This document shows positions 1-6,031 of a stretch of DNA of 6,862 bases, piece by piece (within the stretch, counting starts at the first letter, position 1; each line of letters opens with the position of its first letter). Below the pieces are notes generated by a model. It saw only the letters and a list, made by a program, of their open reading frames with translations, did not search any database and was not told where the DNA came from. The DNA is from Saprospiraceae bacterium. GTDB lineage: Bacteria > Bacteroidota > Bacteroidia > Chitinophagales > Saprospiraceae. Both the position numbers and the translations under genes were made by a program. The stretch covers positions 1 to 6,862 of the forward strand of contig JAHDCE010000227.1 of NCBI GenBank assembly GCA_020630045.1, read 5' to 3'.

Positions 1-1043
1 ACGAATATATCATGGTCGTCGTCATCACAAAATGTCAAGTTGAAACAATATTGTTGACCTGCGCAAATCACAGGAAGGTCTATAGTTTGGGGAGATGGAT
101 TCGCCGGGTCACAGGAGCTATTGGGTAGAGAGGCGACGGGGTCTTCAATTAAGACTTCGCAATCATCCATCACTATAATTTGGATATCTCGTGTAGTCCT
201 ACCTACAACAGCTCCTCCTCTACGCTCAATAACTTGAATTCTCGCTATTCCAATTTCCCTTTCATCTGTATCGTATGGATCTGGATTAGGATAAGGATTT
301 GGTCGAGCTTCAAAAGTAATTACTCCGGTATTAGGGTTGATATTAAATCCATTCCAAGTTGTAATAGGATCGATACTACTATAATCATACAAATATTGAA
401 CCACTCCGGATCCGTCTTCACAAGGGATGAGGGAAAATTCAAGAGCGTCTCCATCAGGGTCAGTAATTCCATAGTCAATGGTTTGAGGTTCATTAAGGCA
501 TACATAATGTACCGGAGGGCCATTAAATGTTGGCGAACTGTTGTTGAAAAAAGACCAAAAGGAAGTCTCTAGAAGCATTGGTGCTCCATGGACACCATGG
601 TCAATTGTTGTGATTTGTGAGTTTCTGTCTTCGAATACCTGAGCTAATGTTATGAACCCGCACGAATTAGGAACAGTAAAGGTTCCTGTAAAAATATATT
701 GTTCAAATCCTCTTGGAGCAAGATTGTCATTGTGTAATTCACAGTGGCTAATTTCACCTGGACACAATTCAGGAACAAGAGTAGCATCCGGGAGAAAAGA
801 CCAATGGATTTCGTCCACTGTTCCACAATTGCTCGAATTCACGTCTAGGGTGAAAGCATCAATTTGTTGACCATGACAATCTCTGACAACCAAAATTTCA
901 ACTGAATACTGTTTCAACCCATTGGGAAAAATAGTGTCAAGTTTGTAAGTAATATCCCCTCCTACAAAATGAGTTGCCCTAGCACCTTCCCAACAAAAAA
1001 CGGAAAGGATAAACGTCAATAAAATAAAACTGTACTTGTACAT
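1..1043 (-). CDS. Secreted, probably T9SS-exported surface protein, N-terminal part (3' end outside window)
   Basis: Reading the minus strand from the ATG at 1043-1041 gives 347 uninterrupted codons to the window edge, so only the N-terminal part is present. Residues 1-23 look like a Sec signal peptide: MYK, then a hydrophobic run, ending in ARA before THF. The mature N-terminus, THFVGGDITYK, is a pattern I associate with large secreted Bacteroidota proteins that end in a gliding-motility-associated (type B) T9SS sorting domain. That C-terminus is not visible here, so the T9SS assignment is inference. Residues 195-201 read DPDGDAL within a cadherin/Ig-like beta-sandwich pattern. A second acidic stretch (CDDDDHD) near the edge may begin another module or a calcium site. 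Cysteines recur (for example C56 in RDCHG and C295 in MDDC), which fits an extracellular disulfide-bonded protein. No Shine-Dalgarno sequence precedes the ATG. Likely role is adhesion or a surface structure. The exact function is unknown. Confidence 0.85.
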   Translation of the reverse strand, partial: MYKYSFILLTFILSVFCWEGARATHFVGGDITYKLDTIFPNGLKQYSVEILVVRDCHGQQIDAFTLDVNSSNCGTVDEIHWSFLPDATLVPELCPGEISHCELHNDNLAPRGFEQYIFTGTFTVPNSCGFITLAQVFEDRNSQITTIDHGVHGAPMLLETSFWSFFNNSSPTFNGPPVHYVCLNEPQTIDYGITDPDGDALEFSLIPCEDGSGVVQYLYDYSSIDPITTWNGFNINPNTGVITFEARPNPYPNPDPYDTDEREIGIARIQVIERRGGAVVGRTTRDIQIIVMDDCEVLIEDPVASLPNSSCDPANPSPQTIDLPVICAGQQYCFNLTFCDDDDHDIF

Positions 1044-1059
1044 AATTAAAGGTTTTTAG

Positions 1060-1138
1060 GATTCGCTGGGTAGCGAATACATGATTCATTTTGGATTTTA
1101 CTTTAGGTCGTTAAATCATGTTTAGCGATTTGCGAATC
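1060..1138. repeat. Imperfect inverted repeat with a short perfect hairpin, upstream of the secreted-protein gene
   Basis: The left arm carries GATTCGC (1060-1066) and ACATGATT (1079-1086). The right arm carries the reverse complements AATCATGT (1114-1121) and GCGAATC (1132-1138). The segments between the paired blocks are 12 nt on the left and 10 nt on the right, so the whole could fold as a long stem with an internal loop. Nested inside is a perfect 7-bp stem, ATTCGCT / AGCGAAT (1061-1067 and 1072-1078), with a 4-nt loop. That stem would lie in the leader of the minus-strand gene, ending 17 nt from its ATG. The two folds are mutually exclusive, because both use 1061-1066. No function can be assigned. 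A regulatory leader or a repeat remnant are both possible. Confidence 0.5.
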
Positions 1139-1152
1139 AATGAGTAAATTAG

Positions 1153-1174
1153 ATTTCGAGCATATGCTCGAAAT
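1153..1174. repeat. Perfect 22-bp palindrome
   Basis: ATTTCGAGCAT (1153-1163) is followed directly by its exact reverse complement ATGCTCGAAAT (1164-1174), with no spacer. A third copy of the half-site, ATTTCGAGCAT, occurs at 1314-1324 at the far end of the long inverted repeat. The sequence could be a cruciform-prone terminus of a repeat element or an operator for a dimeric protein. Its reuse at the other element end favours the first. Confidence 0.65.
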
Positions 1175-1325
1175 GAAGTGGAGTGAAAGAAATTTGACAA
1201 AGTCATTTTGTTCTTTGGCGATTTGAAAAACGCAGACATAGCCGTAGCTATGTTGAGTATTTTCAAAGAAGCGAAAGGGCAAAAGGGTGAGTCAAAAAAT
1301 TGCAAACCATTTCATTTCGAGCATA
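1153..1325. repeat. Long imperfect inverted repeat (MITE/REP-like element candidate)
   Basis: The arms run roughly 1163-1242 and 1247-1325 around a 4-nt centre (1243-1246). The outer ends pair perfectly (TATGCTCGAAATGAA at 1163-1177 against its complement ending at 1325). The centre pairs perfectly over 7 bp (ACATAGC / GCTATGT). Matching blocks lie between: TTTGAC, TTTTG, CTTT and TTTGAAAA each occur in order in both arms when the right arm is read in reverse complement. The left end is extended by the half-site ATTTCGAGCAT, which makes a palindrome at 1153-1174. AAATTA stands on both sides (1146-1151 and 1326-1331), which could be a target-site duplication, although the region is AT-rich. 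No coding sequence lies inside. It looks like a non-autonomous element or a dispersed intergenic repeat. Copies elsewhere in the genome cannot be seen from this window. Confidence 0.6.
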
Positions 1326-1333
1326 AAATTATA

Positions 1334-1500
1334 GGAGGTGGAAAGCCCGCGCTTGCGATTTTTGTGAAACCTCGTTTTTGATTGCTGAATATCCTGAACC
1401 GGTTGCTGAACTATTTTTGAATATGAATTTCGTATAAGGAGATGCATTGAAATCCATTTTGTATCTTTATCGAGAATTCAAAATTCATTTTTCTACCTCC
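1334..1500. repeat. Nested stem-loop in the leader of the response-regulator gene
   Basis: An outer stem pairs 1334-1345 (GGAGGTGGAAAG) with 1489-1500 (TTTTCTACCTCC), allowing G-U pairs. An inner hairpin pairs about 1424-1446 with 1460-1480 around a 13-nt loop. Its paired blocks are TGAATT/AATTCA, TCG/CGA, ATAA/TTAT and AGATGCA/TGTATCT, separated by 1- to 2-nt bulges. The left side holds about 78 unpaired nt between the two stems, so the outer pairing is weaker evidence than the inner hairpin. The inner hairpin ends about 90 nt before the regulator's ATG. It lacks the run of T expected of an intrinsic terminator. If transcription starts near 1425, the hairpin would sit at the very 5' end of the transcript. 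Confidence 0.4.
1382..1419 (+). promoter_or_regulatory. Possible promoter -7 box with a 21-bp-phased direct repeat, upstream of the response-regulator gene
   Basis: TATTTTTG at 1412-1419 matches the Bacteroidota -7 consensus TAnnTTTG exactly, but I find no TTG -33 element at the usual distance of about 19 bp. Immediately upstream, TTGCTGAA occurs twice (1382-1389 and 1403-1410), exactly 21 bp apart, with a further CTGAA at 1394-1398. Paired direct repeats two helical turns apart are typical of sites bound by LytTR-domain dimers. However, these copies fit the published LytTR site consensus poorly. Autoregulation is therefore only a guess, and the promoter call is tentative because such A/T-rich boxes arise by chance. 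Confidence 0.25.
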
Positions 1501-1571
1501 CACATATCATATTTTATAAGAAAAAGACTCTATGCAGATGGCAAGTGATTTCAAACCGAAAATGGAGCAGT

Positions 1572-2321
1572 ATGAAAATTGTGATTATTGAAGATGAACC
1601 CCGGGCAAGAGACTTACTTCAAACCATCATCCAAAGAAAATGTACCGGAGTGGAAGAAATCCATGATGCGGACAATTTGGCGGATGGTGTAGCCTTAATT
1701 AAAAAGGTAAATCCGGAATTGGTTTTTCTCGATATAGAATTGCCAAATGAACCCGGTACCAGAATCCTAAATCATTTTACGGATCAGGAAGTGAATTTCG
1801 AAATCGTTTTTACAACGGCATATAGTGAGTACGCATTACAAGCCTTCGAAATGAACGCGATAGATTATCTACTCAAACCACTTCGTCCGGAAAAGGTCAA
1901 AATGGTCATAGAGAAAGTAAAGGCCGATAATAAACATCGAAGAACCAAAGAAAAACTCAAAGAGTTTACGACTTCATTAGAAAATCGTACTTTCAAAAAA
2001 ATAGGGCTTCCCAATAGTGAAGGCATCATGTTCGTACCGGTTGAAGAAATCATCAATGTCGAAGCGGATGGGATGTATGCCCGGGTTTATACGTCAGATG
2101 GAAGTATGCATATTGTCACCAAACCTTTGAAGTTTTTTAATCGATTATTGGAAATGTTCGATTACTTTTACAAACCCCATCGGTCGCATATTATCAACTT
2201 TAATTATGTGCAACAGTATTCGAAAAAAGATGGAAATAGTATCATTTTAGAAAACGGACGGGATATTCCCATAGTAAAAGAAAGAAAGGATGAATTTTTG
2301 GAAAAAGTCTATTACTTATAA
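1572..2321 (+). CDS. LytTR-family response regulator
   Basis: This is a 249-aa cytoplasmic DNA-binding response regulator. Residues 1-120 form the receiver domain. MKIVIIEDEP gives the acidic pair E7/D8, VFLDIELPNEPG gives phospho-acceptor D54, FTTAYSEYAL carries the conserved Thr82, and DYLLKP carries Lys102. A linker of about 20 residues leads to a LytTR DNA-binding domain (about 142-246), recognisable from VEADGMYARVY and PHRSHIINFNYV. The length and the two-domain order are standard for the LytR/AlgR family. A GTG at 1545 is in frame, but it would add nine residues before the conserved receiver start. The ATG at 1572, with GGAG at 1564-1567, is therefore preferred. The 3' end overlaps the downstream kinase gene by 32 nt, so the two are almost certainly co-transcribed and translationally coupled. 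Target genes are not identifiable. Confidence 0.95.
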   Translation: MKIVIIEDEPRARDLLQTIIQRKCTGVEEIHDADNLADGVALIKKVNPELVFLDIELPNEPGTRILNHFTDQEVNFEIVFTTAYSEYALQAFEMNAIDYLLKPLRPEKVKMVIEKVKADNKHRRTKEKLKEFTTSLENRTFKKIGLPNSEGIMFVPVEEIINVEADGMYARVYTSDGSMHIVTKPLKFFNRLLEMFDYFYKPHRSHIINFNYVQQYSKKDGNSIILENGRDIPIVKERKDEFLEKVYYL

Positions 2322-5277
2322 CTATAGGTGGTCGGTTTTTTTCCTTCTATTCAGCCTTGCCCTTATTTCAATACAAAAGCTGTCGGCGCAAGAACCCGCC
2401 TTTTATAGTTTTAATGAACAATACGGTTTTGATGAAAATGTCATATACGATTACGAATATGACCAATACGGCGATTTTTGGATCGCTACCTCAAACGGTT
2501 TGTATCGTTATGATGGCTCCATATTTCATGAATATTATCACAAAGGATTTCCTAGGGAATATGGTCGGATTAAAATGGATGGCTCAGGTCGTATTTTCGT
2601 CCAGACCTTTATGGGACAAATCTTATATGTAGAAAATGATAGCCTCCATTTATTTGGTGATTATTCGGATAAAATGACCCATCTGTTCGAATATGCGGTG
2701 GCTAAAGATGGCAGAGTATTTATCCAAGCAGGTAGAAGCATTTTTATTCAAGATTCTCCTTCCGATTCCCTTGTTAAGATTAAAGCTGTTAAAGGACTGA
2801 GTAATGATGTCAGAACACTTTCATTAACTCCACAGGAAGATTTGGTTTTTCAATATTACACGGCCTTTCAAGATGGAACCGACAAGTTTTATCGGGTGAT
2901 GATTTTAAAGGGCGGGGAAATGGTTGAACTGGGGAAAATTAAATTCAAAGGTCGACCTGTTTGGCCCTTGTCCAAGATTTACAATGGGAAATTGTATTTC
3001 ATGCATTATTCTGATGTCAAGACCCGCATTTTTGAAATTTCCGATACTTTAAGGATGGTCTATTCGATAGGCGAGAGATGGACAAGGGGTATGATTCAAG
3101 ATTTTTATATTGATAAAAATCAAAGACTTTTCCTATCCTCAAAATCCGGGTTGTTTCCTTTTGACGAAAAGGGTAGTCCGTTGTCAGAACACCCTTGGCT
3201 TGATTATAAGAATGTCGGTGAGATCATGCTGGATAATGACGGCGTATTATATGTAGCGACCTTGAATAAAGGGATTTTAATAGCACCTCGAATACAAGTA
3301 CATGTAGACAAAAGAACCGACGTCGGGTTGTCGATGGGAGTTATGGATGATAATGGAGGGATTTATGCATTGGATACGAGGGGGCGGTTGCATGTAGATA
3401 ATCGATTTTTTAATGCTTCAATAAAAATACTCGATGGTTTTCGATCTCCCGGTCCTATATCATTTGATCCGTTTAATCAAAAGATCAGTGGAGCCGCTCC
3501 TAACTTTTTTAATTATGATATAAGGACTTCTAGTTTCTACTTGGGAAATCAAGATGGATTCAAAAGAAGGAAGTATTTAAAAAAGGGAGTCAGTGTCATT
3601 ACATATTCGACCTCTTCTATTCTTCTTGTTAAGAAAGATAATGAAGCACCTGAAAGTTTGAGAAATAAACTCGATTCTTTTATATGGAGTCCAGCGAAAA
3701 GGTATTGGTACAAAACGCTAAGGAAAAAAAGATGTCATGCATTAGCTTTAGATAAGGGTTGCGAAAATTGTTTTTATATCGGCTACGTTGATGGATTGTT
3801 TTATTATGAAAATTGGACAGAGGGAAGTCGGGTTCTTGACGATGGGAAAAATATAATTGCCGAGTATTTATTTGAAGAAAACGACGAAGTTTGGGCGGGT
3901 ACACAAGCAGGTATATTATACCATATGAAAAATGGTATAATATTGTCCAAGTACAATATAGGCGAACCTATTGTAAGAATTTCTAAATGGAACGATGAAA
4001 TTATTTATTCGAATAATGAGGGTGTAACTCGATACAATTTAAAAACAGGAAAAAAAGAGATCATAAATTGGTTAGATGGTCTCATTAAAGAAAAAGTGGT
4101 TGACATTTTTGTTGTAAACGATACCCTGAAAATAATTAGCGAAAATCACTTTTCTTATATTCCCTTAAAGGTGAAATATGAAAATGAAAAACCTCCTGTT
4201 TTTAAAATGGGATCAATTACTGTAAACGGAGATTTATTGCCCTCTAAACCCGCGTATGATTTTCCACATCATAAAAACGATATCCGGATTCAATTTGGAG
4301 CTTTGTCTTTTCGAAGTAGGGGAGAACATACTTTTTATTACAAAATGAAAGGGATATCAGAAAAATGGTCACAAACGACGGCCTACGCTCCTTTTGCTTC
4401 ATTTCATGATTTGCGACCGGGACAATACGAATTCCAAGTTAAAGCTTGTAATGAAGACGGTATTTGTTCGGAAGTGCATCGTTTGCCGATTACGATACGG
4501 CCACCGTTTTATCGTACACTTTGGTTTTATTTATTAATAACAATATTGATATTAGGACTGTTTTGGTGGATTGTTCAACAAAGATTAAGAGTCATTGGGC
4601 AACGAGCGGAATTAAGACATGAAAAAGAAGTTTTGGAAAAAGAATTGTATCGTTCTAAAGTAGCGGCTTTCCAAACACAAATGAACCCGCATTTTATATT
4701 TAATGCATTAAATACCATCCAAGATTTTATACTGAGAAATGACCCCGATTCCGCAAGTGAATATATGGCGGATTTCGCTGACTTGATACGGAGTTATCTC
4801 AATCAAAGCGAAGCCCGAAGTATCGCTTTGGATGATGAAATACAAATGTTGTCTTTGTATTTGAAATTAGAACAAGTACGCTTCGGCGATGAAATGGAAT
4901 ATTCGATCAAAACGGAATTGTCCAAATACAAAGATGAGTATGAGTTGCCGGTCATGTTGATCCAGCCTTTCGTAGAAAACAGCATCAAACACGGCTTATT
5001 CCACAAAAAAGGTGAAAAACGATTGGATATATTATTTTATGAAGAAAACAATTATTTAATCTGCGTCATCACCGACAATGGAGTCGGTAGGGAATACACC
5101 CAAAAAATTCAAAGGAATAAAGGCAAACACAAATCTTTCGCGACAATAGCGATAGACGAACGTGTCCACCTCGCAAATCAATTCAGTGGAAAACCCATAC
5201 ATATCCAAACCTTAGATTTAAAAGATGATAATAGCATCCCCCTAGGAACAAGAGTCATCATCAAAATGCTCATGTGA
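2290..5277 (+). CDS. Propeller-sensor LytS-type histidine kinase (Reg_prop / Y_Y_Y / His_kinase / HATPase)
   Basis: This 995-aa inner-membrane sensor kinase is the likely phosphodonor for the regulator encoded just upstream. Residues 1-33 are a signal sequence ending LSA before QEP. About 34-635 is periplasmic and shows degenerate two-component-regulator propeller blades, clearest at 50-76 (YGDFWIATSNGLYRYDG), 268-300, 308-335 (DNDGVLYVATLNKGIL) and 522-549 (DEVWAGTQAGILY). About 660-735 is a Y_Y_Y domain (FYYKMKGISEKW, LRPGQYEF). One transmembrane helix lies at about 743-763, followed by a charged coiled coil to about 795. The kinase core starts with QMNPHFIFNALN, with predicted phospho-acceptor H801. 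The ATP-binding domain has the N box QPFVENSIKHG (892-902), DNGVG (929-933) and a C-terminal GTRV (986-989), so it looks intact. The start lies inside the regulator gene, behind the purine-rich AAAGAAAGG. The ligand is unknown. Unlike hybrid (HTCS) systems, no receiver or AraC domain is fused. Confidence 0.95.
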   Translation: MNFWKKSITYNYRWSVFFLLFSLALISIQKLSAQEPAFYSFNEQYGFDENVIYDYEYDQYGDFWIATSNGLYRYDGSIFHEYYHKGFPREYGRIKMDGSGRIFVQTFMGQILYVENDSLHLFGDYSDKMTHLFEYAVAKDGRVFIQAGRSIFIQDSPSDSLVKIKAVKGLSNDVRTLSLTPQEDLVFQYYTAFQDGTDKFYRVMILKGGEMVELGKIKFKGRPVWPLSKIYNGKLYFMHYSDVKTRIFEISDTLRMVYSIGERWTRGMIQDFYIDKNQRLFLSSKSGLFPFDEKGSPLSEHPWLDYKNVGEIMLDNDGVLYVATLNKGILIAPRIQVHVDKRTDVGLSMGVMDDNGGIYALDTRGRLHVDNRFFNASIKILDGFRSPGPISFDPFNQKISGAAPNFFNYDIRTSSFYLGNQDGFKRRKYLKKGVSVITYSTSSILLVKKDNEAPESLRNKLDSFIWSPAKRYWYKTLRKKRCHALALDKGCENCFYIGYVDGLFYYENWTEGSRVLDDGKNIIAEYLFEENDEVWAGTQAGILYHMKNGIILSKYNIGEPIVRISKWNDEIIYSNNEGVTRYNLKTGKKEIINWLDGLIKEKVVDIFVVNDTLKIISENHFSYIPLKVKYENEKPPVFKMGSITVNGDLLPSKPAYDFPHHKNDIRIQFGALSFRSRGEHTFYYKMKGISEKWSQTTAYAPFASFHDLRPGQYEFQVKACNEDGICSEVHRLPITIRPPFYRTLWFYLLITILILGLFWWIVQQRLRVIGQRAELRHEKEVLEKELYRSKVAAFQTQMNPHFIFNALNTIQDFILRNDPDSASEYMADFADLIRSYLNQSEARSIALDDEIQMLSLYLKLEQVRFGDEMEYSIKTELSKYKDEYELPVMLIQPFVENSIKHGLFHKKGEKRLDILFYEENNYLICVITDNGVGREYTQKIQRNKGKHKSFATIAIDERVHLANQFSGKPIHIQTLDLKDDNSIPLGTRVIIKMLM

Positions 5278-5280
5278 CCC

Positions 5281-5949
5281 TTATTCATATTTTTTATTCA
5301 CCGGAACAGCTAGCCCGACTACTAGCACCAACGAATTTGTTCGGGATTTATATTCCTGAGAATCCGGGGCTGAGTTGGTACTTGTTATTCCCATATTATA
5401 CCTCAATTCAAATTGCAAAATCGAACCTCCTTTCGAATCGATGAACATCCCGACACCCGAAAATAATCCGAAGTCTACACGGTTGCTGGGGATATAGGAA
5501 ACCACTTCCTTTTCCGGGGGATTTATATCTATAAGGTCCGTTTCTTTATTGCTTAATAATACGCCTAAATATTGCCCGCCATGAATAAACGTACCAACTT
5601 TTCCCGGCCACCTGTATTGTATGGATACGGGAAGTATGATGTAATCCATGCGTTGACTCCTAATAATGATATCGGTAACATTTTGGAATTGATCATTTAG
5701 TAGGGTGAAATCGTGAAACCCTTTCCGTTCAAAGCTGAGTCCGCTCTTGAACGATAAATTATTTTTATAATTGTAGGTGACTGTCGAACCGATGGTAAAA
5801 CCCATGCCTGCATGACGAAAGTTGTGTACAGGATATTTCCGCATCCATTTTATACTTGGCCCGGCTTCTATCCCTATTTCAAAACCACTATTTTGCCCCC
5901 ATGACACAAATGAACAAAGAACCAATATGATGATGATTGTATTTTTCAT
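5281..5949 (-). CDS. Outer-membrane beta-barrel protein, PorT-like family
   Basis: The reading frame is open upstream to 6153, but the ATG at 5949 is chosen. It begins a clean signal peptide (MKNTIIIILVLCSFVSWGQ), whereas the upstream extension would overlap the start of the divergent modA-like gene. The product is 222 aa. After the signal peptide, alternating hydrophobic and polar strands follow (for example FEIGIEAGPSIKW, NNLSFKSGLSFERKGF, MDYIILPVSIQYRW and SLVLVVGLAVPV). The opening EIGIEAGPSI, the LSFKSGLSFERKGF strand and the ILPVSIQYRW strand are typical of the small eight-strand barrels usually annotated as PorT-family or outer membrane beta-barrel proteins in Bacteroidota. Such proteins rarely have a known function, and the name does not imply the T9SS PorT itself. 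Its stop codon lies 3 bp from that of the kinase on the opposite strand. No Shine-Dalgarno sequence is visible. Confidence 0.85.
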   Translation of the reverse strand: MKNTIIIILVLCSFVSWGQNSGFEIGIEAGPSIKWMRKYPVHNFRHAGMGFTIGSTVTYNYKNNLSFKSGLSFERKGFHDFTLLNDQFQNVTDIIIRSQRMDYIILPVSIQYRWPGKVGTFIHGGQYLGVLLSNKETDLIDINPPEKEVVSYIPSNRVDFGLFSGVGMFIDSKGGSILQFELRYNMGITSTNSAPDSQEYKSRTNSLVLVVGLAVPVNKKYE

Positions 5950-6031
5950 ACTTGATTTTATTTTGATTTGACCAATAGATTCATCACGATAAAGAGTACC
6001 TGTTAAAATTATAGGACTACTTTTGAGTGCG
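5950..6031. promoter_or_regulatory. Divergent promoter region between the barrel and modA-like genes
   Basis: These 82 bp must hold promoters for both divergent genes. On the plus strand, TACTTTTG at 6018-6025 matches the Bacteroidota -7 consensus TAnnTTTG exactly. No TTG -33 element is found at the normal distance. Transcription from this box would begin near 6030-6032, at or next to the modA-like start codon, implying a leaderless or nearly leaderless mRNA. On the minus strand, the best match is TAATTTTA (7 of 8 positions) at about 6005-6012. I see no convincing palindromic operator and no molybdenum-cofactor riboswitch, for which the space is too short. Confidence 0.35.

Noticed and set aside
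180..572. 130-codon plus-strand open frame
   Set aside because: It lies antisense to the secreted-protein gene. It has a low-complexity composition rich in Ser, Ile and Arg, and shows no domain. The minus-strand frame has a signal peptide and a recognisable pattern.
1111..1305. 64-codon minus-strand open frame in the intergenic region
   Set aside because: It lies mostly within the long inverted repeat and its translation follows the repeat arms. There is no ribosome-binding site and no domain. It looks like the kind of spurious protein produced by non-coding repeats.
1424..1480. Intrinsic terminator
   Set aside because: The hairpin is long, but its stem is AT-rich and bulged, and no T run follows on either strand at the correct place. 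No gene ends nearby on the strand that would need it.
1545..1571. GTG start extending the response regulator by nine residues
   Set aside because: The added residues precede the conserved receiver-domain start, and the ATG at 1572 has a GGAG just upstream.
1044..1571. Riboswitch or tRNA in the long intergenic region
   Set aside because: No conserved riboswitch core or cloverleaf with CCA-ready ends could be recognised. The structure seen is simple inverted repetition.
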